From: Carposina sasakii
Taxonomy: Eukaryota; Arthropoda; Insecta; Lepidoptera; Carposinidae
Direction of reading: 5' to 3'
Length of the DNA: 64,000 nucleotides
Assembly (NCBI GenBank): GCA_014607495.2
Contig: CP053156.1
Location: 8,990,001 to 9,054,000 of the forward strand
Below, piece after piece: positions 1 to 10,549 of the stretch. Under the pieces are notes generated by a model. The model saw only the letters and a list, made by a program, of their open reading frames with translations. It searched no databases and was not told where the DNA came from. How positions within the stretch are numbered: the first letter of the stretch is position 1; the number at the start of each line of letters is the position of its first letter. Position numbers and translations under genes: made by a program.

Positions 1-85
1 GCGCGGTTGGCATGTCCATGTTAAGATTTCTTCACGCAATCCCGCCAAATTGCACTACCTATTCCGATCACTGTTTATTACACAC

Positions 86-250
86 ATACATACATATAAT
101 CACGCCTTTATCCCTTACTTCTGACCAATTTTGAGGGTATAGTTGAGATATACAAGTTTGGTTAATAGTGACAGATGGTCAGCCCATCGCCTACAAAACA
201 TCAAGACCCTCTTGTTCCTCTACTGACTTGTACAGTATGCCCTTTATATA
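86..250. repeat. SINE-like interspersed repeat, copy 1
   Basis: Contains 'cacgcctttatcccttac', 'cttctgaccaattttgaggg' and 'ggtcagcccat', which recur in the same order and orientation at about 60470-60690. The present copy lacks about 45 bases that the 60.5 kb copy has between 'cccttac' and 'ttctgacc'. A shorter inverted piece lies at 53555-53640. No coding capacity is visible. The class (SINE or LINE 3' tail) is inferred from dispersion only. Confidence 0.6.
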
Positions 251-1058
251 CTTTATTACAGCAATTAAATTATTTTAGTACAAATAAACTCAATGTTTTA
301 CAAAACAACTACAGCAGATAATTCGAAAATACATAATATCAGCCCAACATAAACTGTTTTCCTCGAATGCAAGACAAATTAATACCTTTTGGTACAAAAA
401 TACTACAATCTCATCATAAATACTGACTGCACAGCAAATTAACCTTAGCGCACAACTAGTATAAGACGAATGACGTTTTGTCGGTGTAACAGTTCCCTTT
501 TCATACAATGATAAAAATAATAAGTTAGGTTAGAGTATGACAAACAACGCACGAGCCGAGCGAGCGGAACGAGCGTGCCGCGGCAGCTGCCGGCGAAGTT
601 TCAGAATCGAATTGATGAAACTATATTTTAGTGTTGATCTCACTCATTATGTTATGTTTTGTTTATTTAATTCGGAATAAGAAAATGGCTTAAAAACAAA
701 AATTTTACCAATAGACGATTAAAAAAAAAACCAGTTACGGTCAAAAAGTTCAAAATCCTGATCAACCCTAATAGAGATTCACAAGTGATCCAAAAAAACA
801 GCTATGTATCACACAATAACCAATAAGCCCATTTAACTAGTCGATATCGCCCGATACAATTGGCGCGGAAAACAAACATTAGGTACGGATAATCAAAATA
901 AAAATGCATTTCCTGCGAGTTATAATATTGTCGTGTAACTCAACCCTATAGTACTTGTTCAGCATTCCAGTATTTGCCTGGCTGTCACCTACACCCTGTA
1001 AATTTTTAAATTATATTTGCAATTTACGCAGTAACCAAACCAGTCACAAAATAGATTC
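251..1058. other. Intergenic, no gene seen
   Basis: AT-rich sequence with only short chance ORFs. A GC-rich patch at 545-595 (repeated 'gagcgag' and 'cgagcg' motifs) is the only compositional feature. The last 20 bases (about 1038-1056) are an inverted near-match to the sequence just right of the DIRS element at 9586-9604. Confidence 0.5.
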
Positions 1059-1060
1059 TA

Positions 1061-1492
1061 CAGGAAAGAAATTAAAATCCCGGCAATTAATCCCGAAATC
1101 GACCAGAATACGGATGGCGACAGAATAAGGACGTCCGCGGAAGATTGCTCTGGTTGCGGGGGGCGCCCCGCAGTTACGTCTCACCCCCTCAAATACCTAA
1201 AATTCGTCTATTGGAGCGCCTTAAAGAAACAAGAGTGAAATTAAGACGATAATTGCAATTACTTACGCCTAATATTTCCGATGTCAAAAATAATAAAAGT
1301 GGCCGCCATTTCGAACTTTCTAGTTAAGGCGCTCCAATAGACGGATTTTAGGTATTTGAGGGGGTTGAGGTAGACGTAACTGCGGGGCGCCCCCCGCAAC
1401 CAGCGCAATCTGCCGCGGACGTCCTTATTCTGTCGCCATCCGTATTCTGGTTGATTTCGGGATTAATTGCCGGGATTTTAATTTCTTTCCTG
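1061..1492. mobile_element. Foldback MITE with ~165-bp inverted arms
   Basis: Arms at about 1061-1225 and 1325-1492 are near-perfect reverse complements, including the GC-rich block with 'ggggcgccccgcagttacg'. The ends are CAGGAAAG and CTTTCCTG, and both sides carry TA (1059-1060 and 1493-1494), consistent with a TA target duplication as in Tc1/mariner-type MITEs. The centre (1285-1325) resembles the 'gtggccgccattt' repeat at 20.9-21.1 kb. It abuts the left end of the DIRS element. Confidence 0.85.
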
Positions 1493-1493
1493 T

Positions 1494-1606
1494 ATAATAC
1501 ATGATCAAACGAACTTCCAAGTGAAGTTCGATCAGTATTATATGAGTCACTTTATTCGAAGATATAGATGTTAAATATATGTATTTTTAGGATACATATA
1601 TTAGAT
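1494..1606. repeat. DIRS 1 left terminal repeat, outer part
   Basis: The segment from about 1548 to 1606 is the reverse complement of the right end (about 9526-9582). It begins with a left-specific tail containing the palindrome-like 'gaacttccaagtgaagttc'. It breaks off at AGAT (1603-1606), where a TIR element inserted, and resumes at 4584. Confidence 0.85.
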
Positions 1607-4583
1607 GGGTGAATTTCAACAACCTCGATTTTTGACTAATTACGCTGGCGAAATTTTATATCCACTTTCTATAACTTTTTTGTATTCGAAGTAATAGCTA
1701 AAAATATATAATATTCAGTCATATGGTACACATTTTTAAAAACGTATTATTTCTTGAGATATCTGCATTTAAAAATTTCAATCGCCACAGATATTATTAT
1801 CAAACCACCGAAATTGTTAATCTCTCCACTGAAATTTATTACAACCAGCGGAATTATAAATACAGGAGAACATCATACGAATTACCTATTTATTTATTTT
1901 ATAAGAATATGAAAACTTTAGATTTTTCGTTTATTAGTTGGTAATAATGTTTATCATCATGATTATAGCTTAGAAACTATGATAACAAATTTAAGGAACA
2001 CGTTAACAGTTAGGGAAATATTTTATTACTTACTTTAAAATGCTTCCTAGTGACTTTTTTCTTAGCATAAAACGTAGTGGCCATGGTAACTCCTATAAGA
2101 TCTCGCAGTTCTGACTACACCATTTCAGGAACCTAGCCATGTACGTAAAAATCTTCGAAAACCAGAAATAAGGAGCATTTCTTTTCACATTTGAAAGTGC
2201 ACCTCGTTAGCTACCTTTATATATAAGGAACACCCCATCCGGAAATTCACAGTGTCGGAGATATGACATTTTTTTAAAATCTCCTTTTAGATGAGTAGAA
2301 TGGCATATAAGAAATAAATCACATTTTATACTTTGACCTCCCAAAAATCTATCAACATGGAATGGTCAAGCAAAATTTGTTAAATGTTTTTGCCAATTAA
2401 GCCCCTACTCTTTCAAAATAATATACTGCGTCATGCATACCCTTTATCAAACAAAATTCCTTATTTAATAAGCTACTCAAAATGGTGTAATTTATTATGA
2501 GAAAGCTTACTAGCAGCTGACCAATATAGGTTTCAAAAAATACATTCCGTGGCGCTACAGCCTATAGCAGTGTTATATTGAGGCAAGTAGAATGTAGAAC
2601 TCTTCTGTTATCATCAGGCGTACTTGATCAAGCTACTCGGGTTTATCGCAAAGTTACTCGGGTTTATAGTAGCAATTTTGGGTGGTTTCCTTGAGTTTGA
2701 ACCGAAGGCCAAGTCATAATCAATATCACAAAACGTGGGATTGAAGTAGATAATAATTATGTGCATGAGTACACCTACTAGGCCAGTAGAACATTCAATA
2801 TATAGATATTTTTTCTGAGAACAGTCAGGACTCAGAAAATATTACATTCTTATTGGTCAGCTATTAATATTGAGAGATGAATCTTAAGTGCCTGGAAGAA
2901 CTTAGTTCATTTAGGAACGGTTCCCTTCCTATGATCTTATAACGTCTACTTGTCGATATGTGTGCTTATGCTGTCTATCGATTGACCTACAGTGCTCAGA
3001 CTGCATCAGGAACACCATTAGGTATGCTAATCGCCTACCAAAAAGGAACTGGACAGTAAAAGTGCCGGCCATGTTAGTCGTTTAGACACCGAAAGATAGA
3101 CGAACAGTGCAACTGGCTGGATGCTACAGAGCGGCTGCCTGGGGTAGGAGTAAAACGAGATGGAGGTGGCGGTATGACTTCGATTCGAGTTGAACTGCAT
3201 CATGAAAAGGCCTTTGGATAGCAGTAAGATTCCTATGCTATAATATATATATTATAATGTCAGTTCATCACCTTTTTAAATTTCCTCACATTTTTTAAAT
3301 TTGACTACAAACTTAGGTTACTCGTTAAAAAAGGTTGTCGCGCCATAGGATAGCACTTTTAAAATTCTTATTAGTCAGCTGTTGGTAAGCTTTTTCATAA
3401 TTATACCTTTTGAATTTAGTTTAATTAAGTGTGCGAATTACGTGAAATCATTATTTTGAATGAATAGGAAAGAATCAGGAAAAAAAATTATAAACCTTTT
3501 GGTAATTGTACTTTGACAATGCCAAGTTGATGTCTGTTGTTTTGTCTCCAATGATTATTTATTTATCTAGTTGAATTACTGAAATATACACGTATTTTAG
3601 TTTTTTTATGCATTTCCATTTAATAATAAGGTGATTTTAAAAACATTACAAAATGGGGCATAACCCTGAAGCCGTAATTTTTTAATGGGTCTTCCTACCC
3701 ATGAAGGTAGAAAATGGGCTGTACTTTTACATCTCAATAGAAATAATAACCGTTTTCCAGTCATCCTGTATACAAAAAGACAAAATATCAATTACGGTGA
3801 CATTATTATATTACGGTGGCCCTCTTTTTTGCCACCGGAGCCACTGGAGTTGCGACACCGTACTTAGAATTAAGTAACAAATTTCAAATTATAACGGACA
3901 CTATTATTTTAATTGTAATAATTCATTTGCAATTACGTCGATACATCTAATCTTTAATCATCTGTAAAATTTCTTTTTAAACAGGCTTTTAGTTTTTTAA
4001 ATACACATGACACCGTTATATGATAAATTTGTATTCCTGCGCCACCGCAGGTTATACTTACGTTTTTGGCGGGAAAACTGTTCAGTGTATCAAACATCCT
4101 TGTACTTGGTATACGATGGCTTGACAGAGCAGTGCGGGGAAAGATAGCTTAGCATCTATCTCATTCATTATGATGAAATAGTGTAATGTTCAAAATGCGC
4201 CAGCGTTATTGACTTTTTCCGCGGGACATTTTTAAAAAGCTGTTACAGGTACTACCGGGTTAAGTTAAATTACTGCTTATGGTGTAAATGTTATTTAATG
4301 TATTTTTAAAATATGTATGTATTCTGTTAAATTAATTCACCCGAAAATTTAAATAGCCAAATTTATTTTTGCAAATGAAGTGGGGACATAGCACCGCAAT
4401 TAGATTTAGAGCCTTTGATAATTTTTTTAATGCGTAAACAAATAGATTTTGGTCTTAAGTTTTAAACGTTAGTCTAGATCACTGTCTGAACTTAATGAAA
4501 AAAAAATAATAAATGTGCATTTTGCACTTTCCACTACGATTTTCATCCACGCCGCGCTAAAAACGTACCTGGGAAATTCACCC
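1607..4583. mobile_element. TIR element (2.98 kb) nested in the DIRS 1 repeat
   Basis: The ends are GGGTGAATTTC (left) and its reverse complement GAAATTCACCC (right), an 11-bp terminal inverted repeat. The sequence AGAT lies immediately outside both ends (1603-1606 and 4584-4587), while the unbroken right DIRS repeat has it once, so this is a 4-bp target duplication. No ORF longer than about 70 codons is present, so the copy is non-autonomous or gutted. The superfamily cannot be assigned from these ends. Confidence 0.85.
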
Positions 4584-4749
4584 AGATAAACTTGTAGTCC
4601 TTTTATTGTTTGAGCTACTAATCGCACGTTTTTAAGATTATTAAAAAAAATATATCGATTTACTGAATTCAATTAAAAAAGGTAAATCGATTCAAATACT
4701 GGTCACCCTGAACTTACTCAACCATGCCATCCGCCATATTGCCTCATTT
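4584..4749. repeat. DIRS 1 left terminal repeat, inner part
   Basis: Reverse complement of about 9352-9512, including 'atgccatccgccatattgcc'. In the right repeat the same bases form the 5' leader and an upstream ATG of gag. It continues the repeat interrupted at 1606. Confidence 0.88.
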
Positions 4750-4804
4750 TTTAGAGATTCACAAATTTCGGCAAAACATGGGATGGGGATGGGAGGGTAC
4801 TTTC

Positions 4805-4956
4805 CCTATATCTTCGAATAAAGTGACTCATATAATACTGATCGAACTTCACTTGGAAGTTCGTTTGATCATGTATTATTATTTCGTCACTTTATTCGAA
4901 GATATAGATGTTAAATATATGTATTTTTAAGATACATATATTAGATAAACTTGTAG
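4805..4956. repeat. DIRS 1 internal complementary region
   Basis: The first half (4805-4876) is the reverse complement of the left outer end (about 1494-1567). The second half (about 4871-4956) is the reverse complement of the right outer end (about 9512-9586). Fusing the complements of both ends is the DIRS arrangement thought to template a circular cDNA junction. It lies near the 3' end of the element, as expected for minus-strand orientation. Confidence 0.85.
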
Positions 4957-5126
4957 ATGTTTAGAGAAATTAATTGTTTTGCCGAGTTATCTATTATACT
5001 TATATGAGTTGCAAATGAAAATGCCAAGTACAACAACAAAATCAGTTTACTACAACTAAATATGTTAATACATAACTTTATAATTAAACTAATAATTAAA
5101 AATATGATTTTCAATTAATAAATAAA

Positions 5127-6068
5127 TTAGGTACTTGGGAACGGTTCAGTCAGAACTGAGTTATGAAGACATACAGATCTAGCAAATGAACTGTCGTCAA
5201 TTACCTGACGATCATAGAACCTCGCAAATGTGGAAGACCCAGACGTCCAGCCCGCAGTCTTCCGTATAACATCGAAAGAAACCCCTGCACTGCGGGCCGC
5301 GGACGTGGCGGCGTGGCGCGTGCTGTGTGCGCTGAACGTCGCCACGTCCACGCCGCTTTCGGCCAGTACTTGTTTCACCCACCGCGATATGGTTTGACTA
5401 GTTGCTGATCTGTGTGGTGGCCTAAATGTTAACAGCAATTTATCCATAACGTCAGTTCTAAACTGATTCGTTCTTGACAAGTAATCTTTTATAGCGGTAG
5501 CTGGACAGATGTCCTCATTTTCTCGAAAATGAGGGAGTATTAACAATGGCTGTGTCCGGCCCGCAGCTGATGTTTTTATTATGTCAGAAATAACAATCTT
5601 TACCTCATTAGGACTTAATTTTATATTATCAATTTTAATCAGCGATAAAGTTTGAGCCCTATGCGCTGTACAAAGTGCTAGAAGAATTGTAACTTTTTTG
5701 GTCAGTCTTTCCAAAGAAATCTCATTATGAGGTTTCCATTGGGCTATATAATTAAGCACAACTTGAGGATCCCAAGTAGATACATATTTAGGGAGTGTTG
5801 GTCTCAATTTGTACACGCCTTTGAAAAATCTCACAATTAATCTATTTTCACCTAAATCACAATTTAATAATAAACTTAAGGCAGACCTATGGCTATTGAG
5901 AGAACCGTATGCTGCGCCATGGTTAAACAGGTTTGTTAGGAAGCCTAAGATGACCGCTTCTGGGCAACTGTTAAAAGGGTTTAAACCTAAATCATTACAG
6001 TATGACCACCATAACTTATAAGTACAACCATACTGTTGGAAAGTATTTTGAGCGAGTGAAGACAACAT
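5127..6068 (-). CDS. DIRS 1 tyrosine recombinase
   Basis: A 313-residue tyrosine recombinase from the ATG at 6068. It would catalyse integration of the circular cDNA, replacing the DDE integrase of LTR elements. The visible catalytic set is an Arg in 'TAHRAQTLSL', the HxxR motif in 'FSAHSTRHAATSA', and the nucleophile Tyr in 'FARFYDRQV', with 'AGWTSGSSTF' between them. The frame stays open upstream to about 6180, across a good splice acceptor (AG at 6162-6163 preceded by a T-rich tract). The true N-terminus may therefore be longer and come from a spliced message or a frameshift out of the RT ORF, which it nearly abuts. The ORF is intact and the motifs are unambiguous. Confidence 0.9.
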   Translation of the reverse strand: MLSSLAQNTFQQYGCTYKLWWSYCNDLGLNPFNSCPEAVILGFLTNLFNHGAAYGSLNSHRSALSLLLNCDLGENRLIVRFFKGVYKLRPTLPKYVSTWDPQVVLNYIAQWKPHNEISLERLTKKVTILLALCTAHRAQTLSLIKIDNIKLSPNEVKIVISDIIKTSAAGRTQPLLILPHFRENEDICPATAIKDYLSRTNQFRTDVMDKLLLTFRPPHRSATSQTISRWVKQVLAESGVDVATFSAHSTRHAATSAARSAGVSFDVIRKTAGWTSGSSTFARFYDRQVIDDSSFARSVCLHNSVLTEPFPST

Positions 6069-6100
6069 AATGTCTAAAGTAGCTTCTGGAGTTCCTTTTC

Positions 6101-8020
6101 TTAGAAAAGATTCCCGGAGAGCCTCGCGACACCCAGGGTAAGTTTGAACTGTTGCCTTTTCCTGTAAAAGAAATTAACAACGTGTTCATTCGCTTCAAAA
6201 TATATGATATCTGACACACACATGTCTTTTAAAACCGGAAACCAAGGCTGAGAAGGCCAAAAAGGAAAAACTAAAATACCTTCTGCTTTGTCTGCTTTGA
6301 TTTTTTGAAGGCACTTTGATATCAGAGTAAAAGGAGGAAATGCATAAAATAAATATGTATGCCAGTTTATGGTAAAAGCATCGACTGTAAAAGAATCAGG
6401 ATCTTGTTTCCATGAAACGTATTTGATACATTTGGCATTGGCGCGAGACGCAAATAAGTCAATATCCGGTTTTCCAAATGAGACTATAATTTGATTAAAC
6501 ATTATATTTGAAATTTCTAATTCTGTATCTATATTCTTGTTCCGGGATTCTTGGTCGGCTTCAACGTTTTCTGATGTATTTATGTAGGATACGTATAACC
6601 ATATTTTACGTTGTTCGCACCATTGCCAAATATCTCTTGTGATTTCATTCAAGTGGGGGTACTGAATTCCGCCCATTCGATTAATGTAACTGATTGCAGT
6701 AACATTGTCGCATCGTAGTAAAATAGCACAATTACATAGGTCACGAGCAAAGGTTTTTAAACCGAGGAATGCCGCTTTTAATTCTAGGTAATTAATATGA
6801 AACTTCAGCTCATTGGTTTTCCATTTACCTCCTGTACGAGTATTATTACAAAAAGCACCCCAGCCATGTCTAGATGCATCACAAAAAATTTCTAAAACAA
6901 AGGCAGGCTTTCCTAATTTATTTTTTGAACCGATGACATTTTTTGCCCACCAAAGAAGGTCCGGAAAAATAGCATTAGAAGGAGAAAATTTTGCTTCATA
7001 GTTATTTTGACAAGTAAGTAAGGCTAAATGTTTTTCCCTTTCCAGCAATTTAGTGTACATCCAACTATAACTGACAGCTGGGCATGCTGCTATGAGAACA
7101 CCTATCAAGTGTGCAAATTCCTTAATGGTACAACGAGGCAGGGTCAAAAAACTATGGACAAGATTAATAATGTGTGTCTGTTTTTCATTGGGTAAACTTA
7201 TGGTCATTTCTACCGAATCAAATACAAAGCCTAAATATTTACATTTTGTCGTTGGAGTAAAATTACTTTTATCGTAGTTTATAATAAAACCTAGACATTT
7301 TAATAACCTTTGTGTTTCTGTTACATTGTTTTGACATTGTACGTAGGTAGATCCAAAACATAGTATATCGTCTAGATAGATGACACATTTAATGCCGCGA
7401 CTTCTCAAATGGCCTACAACTACCTTCATAATTTTTGTGAATGTTCTTGGCGCTACAGACAAACCATAGGGCATTGCGTTAAATTCGTATGTTACTAATT
7501 TTGAATTATCGTTTTCAAATTGAAATCTCAAGAATTTTCTATGATGGACATTTATAGGGACTAGTAAATAAGATTCCTTCAAATCTATTGTAGCCATAAA
7601 ATCACACTCCGAAATCAACAAAGCAACGGTTCTATAATCTTCCATTTTAAAATGAATTTTTGTAATAAATTTATTTAGCGGTTTTAAATTTAAAATAAAG
7701 CGGTTATCACCATTTGATTTAGGTGTTAAGAATATATCTGATAAATATTGATTTCGAAATGGTTCACAAGCCCTTATAGCTCCTAGATCCAATAGATTTT
7801 TAATAGCGTTAGACAATGCAATTTTTTCTTGCATTGGCCACATACGATGTCTGACATTTGAAGCACAAACTTTTTTGTTAAAAGGTATTGAATAACCATC
7901 GCGAATCCAAGTTAAGATAGTCTTATTGTTGGTAATTTTACACCAACACTTATAAAAATATGTTAGTCGGCCAGCATGTACCTTTATGTCCGAGGGCCTG
8001 CACGAGGAGGTCGGTTCCAC
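6101..8020 (-). CDS. DIRS 1 reverse transcriptase-RNase H
   Basis: About 639 residues. RT motifs run from the fingers ('DNRFILNLKPLNKFI') through 'MATIDLKESYLLVPI' and 'MPYGLSVAPRTFTKIM' to the catalytic 'YLDDILCFG'. RNase H follows ('EIFCDASRHGWGAF', 'ELKAAFLGLKTF', 'LRCDNVTAISYIN'). The C-terminal part has 'PDIDLFASRANAK' and 'YAFPPFTLISKCL', typical of the region after RNase H in DIRS elements. The first in-frame codon at 8020 is GTG, not ATG, and the frame is open upstream into gag. Translation therefore probably needs a -1 shift from gag, whose last 37 bases overlap it. It is unbroken, so the copy may be recent. Confidence 0.92.
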   Translation of the reverse strand: MEPTSSCRPSDIKVHAGRLTYFYKCWCKITNNKTILTWIRDGYSIPFNKKVCASNVRHRMWPMQEKIALSNAIKNLLDLGAIRACEPFRNQYLSDIFLTPKSNGDNRFILNLKPLNKFITKIHFKMEDYRTVALLISECDFMATIDLKESYLLVPINVHHRKFLRFQFENDNSKLVTYEFNAMPYGLSVAPRTFTKIMKVVVGHLRSRGIKCVIYLDDILCFGSTYVQCQNNVTETQRLLKCLGFIINYDKSNFTPTTKCKYLGFVFDSVEMTISLPNEKQTHIINLVHSFLTLPRCTIKEFAHLIGVLIAACPAVSYSWMYTKLLEREKHLALLTCQNNYEAKFSPSNAIFPDLLWWAKNVIGSKNKLGKPAFVLEIFCDASRHGWGAFCNNTRTGGKWKTNELKFHINYLELKAAFLGLKTFARDLCNCAILLRCDNVTAISYINRMGGIQYPHLNEITRDIWQWCEQRKIWLYVSYINTSENVEADQESRNKNIDTELEISNIMFNQIIVSFGKPDIDLFASRANAKCIKYVSWKQDPDSFTVDAFTINWHTYLFYAFPPFTLISKCLQKIKADKAEGILVFPFWPSQPWFPVLKDMCVSDIIYFEANEHVVNFFYRKRQQFKLTLGVARLSGNLF

Positions 8021-9304
8021 ACTCTCGACACATTGAAGTTGGTCTGCGTCGCAGATGGTGTTTTGTGATTCAGGTAGTGAGCCTTCCTGAAGGCGCCGCG
8101 CCCCCCTCTGATCGACATCGAACGAGAGGGGCCTCTCCAGTTTCCCTGCGGTCTTGTGGGGCGTGTTGACGAAGGTCCAGGATTAGATTTATTTTCTGGT
8201 TTCTTTATTTGGGAGCCCTGTTTCTCAATTGCCTTAGAAGCTTTAATTTTCTCCGATAAATTAGTTCCGAAAAGCATTTCATCTCTCTCTGTCTCTTGTA
8301 TTACATTCAAAAAAGATTTTTCTAAACCTTGCGTCAAGGACTTAGTGCGGGTTTTGGTTTCAGATGCATGTAGATCTGATAGGATCCTACAAGCGTCTGA
8401 TAAACATTTTATGGCATGTACCCTGTTTTCATTCGTTAGAAGTGCTGTCATAGCCTTATTAATAGCTGTGAGGCCTATTCCTAACTGTTGTTGACAGCTT
8501 TCAATCTTTTTGTCCCGTGACCGTGCAAACTCTAAAATAGCGGCGGATATTTCAGGGTTAAGAATGGGGGCTCTCAATAACTTGCAGTTTTGTGGTATCG
8601 CATATTCCTTACATAATTTTTCTTTAAGATCTTTATCTTCTAGACCCTTCCGGAGAATTGGGGCCCACCTCTGAGCCAAATCCGGGTGTATATTGTCCCC
8701 GTAAGTAACCTCTTCAGGTACAAGATCTCCAAGGGCTATAAGTATATCAGGGTCTAACGCTGGCAGCATCTCCTCTGGTGCTAAAACCTGCTCCTCAGTT
8801 TTATCTGAAGGAGTAGGTTGCTGATTTTCGGACTCATTGGTTGCGACATCTAAAATAAACGATTTTTATGTACATATGCGGGTAGTTGGTAAAAATCGTT
8901 TGATATTAAAAATATCTCAATATTTTCTCACCCACGAATTGAGATTAGAATGATCAGGTTATAAATGTCGTATTTAACAGGTTGACTCACGGACAACTCT
9001 AGTTATTTAAATACTTAGGTACCTTTTATTTAACTCACGGTTAAATTTAGGTCAAAATTGCTTTTCGGTTAACTCACGGTCAACTCTAAAGTCTTGTAAT
9101 TAGGAATAAATTACATTAATCTCATCAAGATTAATTAAAGAAAGAGGTGGGTATTACAAACGAGTACTTACCAACATCTTTTTCGCTGTCTGACGAGTCT
9201 GAGTAAATAATAACGCGTTTACGATGATTTCTTTCGTTATTTCTAAGTTTTGCAATCTTCTTCGTATAATGTGCTATCTGATCTTCTGCATTTCGCTTCG
9301 GCAT
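7984..9304 (-). CDS. DIRS 1 gag-like protein, two exons
   Basis: Exon 1 is 9304-9172 and exon 2 is 8849-7984, giving about 332 residues. The donor after 9172 is GTAAGT and the acceptor before 8849 is TTTTAG preceded by a T-rich stretch. Both are in phase 1, so the Asp codon split by the intron joins exactly. Exon 1 encodes a basic segment ('MPKRNAEDQIAHYTKK') followed by an acidic Ser-Asp run ('YSDSSDSEKDV'). Exon 2 carries 'DLAQRWAPILRKGL' and a basic Arg-Gly-rich tail, as expected of a nucleic-acid-binding gag. An ATG at 9376 lies inside the terminal repeat in the same frame and could add 24 residues. The splice is inferred from sequence only. Confidence 0.75.
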
Positions 9305-9351
9305 TTTCACAAAGTAGCAACGCGTGCGATCCTTTGCGCGCACAATAGAAG

Positions 9352-9586
9352 AATGGGGCAATATGGCGGATGGCATGGTTGAGTAAGTTCAGGGTGACCA
9401 GTATTTGAATCGATTTACCTTTTTTAATTGAATTCAGTAAATCGATATATTTTTTTTAATAATCTTAAAAACGTGCGATTAGTAGCTCAAACAATAAAAG
9501 GACTACAAGTTTATCTAATATATGTATCTTAAAAATACATATATTTAACATCTATATCTTCGAATAAAGTGACGAAATAATAATCT
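9352..9586. repeat. DIRS 1 right terminal repeat
   Basis: Reverse complement of the two left pieces (1548-1606 and 4584-4749), here uninterrupted. This shows what the left repeat looked like before the TIR insertion. On the minus strand it is the 5' leader of gag. Confidence 0.88.
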
Positions 9587-9589
9587 ATT

Positions 9590-9980
9590 TTGTAACTGGG
9601 TTGCTAGAAAGGACATAGGCTACTTTTTAATACAAAAAAGAGATGTAAGGGGTTGAAATAGTGGATGAAAGTTTGTATGGAAATTACGTCATTTTTTAAG
9701 CTAGAAGCTAAAAACTTATTTTTTAGGCTTTTCATTAGATATAAATAAATACGACATTCAAAGTTTGTAAAAGAATACCCTAAAGGGGCTAAAATAGGGG
9801 GTGAAAATTTTTGTGTGATGACGTCGGAAAAAAGCTTAGGGCTCAGAAAATAAAAATATAGAACAGAACAATACAGATAATTAAGTAAGAAACTTGCCAA
9901 GCACTGCGCGCCATATGCAAAAAAGGGATGTAAGGGGTTGAAATAGGGGATGAAAGTTTGTATGGAAATTACGTCATTTT
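9590..9980. repeat. Degenerate repeat with an internal direct pair
   Basis: Two direct copies of a ~60-bp unit ('gatgtaaggggttgaaatag' and following 'tgtatggaaattacgtcat') lie at about 9640-9700 and 9918-9977. A diverged third ('ctaaaggggctaaaatagg') is near 9781. 'catatggcc'-type coding is absent. The block starts with 'ggacataggctactttt', a motif also seen near 48350. Confidence 0.6.
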
Positions 9981-10289
9981 TAAAAGTTTTGTCTCACTAC
10001 AAATATGCGAGTACAACTTCAAAATGATTATCAAGCAGGACAATATGCTCTTTTAAAAATCGTACTAAAAACGTTGCATATAAAAATGTACTTAAATAAG
10101 CTTAATAACTTAAAAAACAAGCACAGAACCGGCGTTGACAGTGGTCACGGCGGTACTGAATCAAAGAATATACTACTCTCTAAAATAGAGAAGAAGCTAT
10201 CTTCCTAATAAAAAGTTTGACAATAAACTTGGCGGCGCGTGTCTTTTACCATGAACTAACAAGCATAAAAACGCGGGAAATTCGGTTCC

Positions 10290-10546
10290 GAATTTAAACT
10301 TACGCTGAAATTATACTTGTCTGAAATGGTATTGTGTCGTATTGTGACGGTGTATGGCGCGATGGTTTCCATACCTACTAGTTTGGTGAATTTTATATTA
10401 GTAACGCGACACAACACTACACATTGTGAGACGCACGCTAACATAAATCTCACTATACTAATAGTATGAAACCCATCGCGTCAGAAACGGTCACAACACG
10501 ACACAATACCACTTCAGACAAGTACAATTTCGGCTTAAATTTAAAT
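10290..10546. mobile_element. Foldback MITE-like inverted repeat
   Basis: Arms 10290-10374 and 10464-10546 are reverse complements with a few mismatches (shared core 'acacaataccatttcagaca' against 'acacaataccacttcagaca'). A ~90-bp spacer lies between them. No clear target duplication was found. Confidence 0.7.
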
Positions 10547-10549
10547 AAA

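Larger units (their letters stand above)
1494..9586 (-). mobile_element. DIRS-type tyrosine-recombinase retrotransposon 1
   Basis: On the minus strand the order is gag (spliced), RT-RNase H, then tyrosine recombinase, the standard DIRS layout. The right inverted terminal repeat is 9352-9586. The left repeat is its reverse complement but is cut in two by an insertion at 1607-4583 (pieces 1494-1606 and 4584-4749). An internal complementary region at 4805-4956 joins the complement of the left outer end to the complement of the right outer end. Without the insertion the element is about 5.1 kb. No target duplication is expected for recombinase-mediated insertion and none is certain. Confidence 0.9.

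Noticed and set aside
1061..1492. A hairpin-type non-coding RNA gene
   Set aside because: The near-perfect arms, TA flanks and repeat-like core are explained by a foldback MITE.
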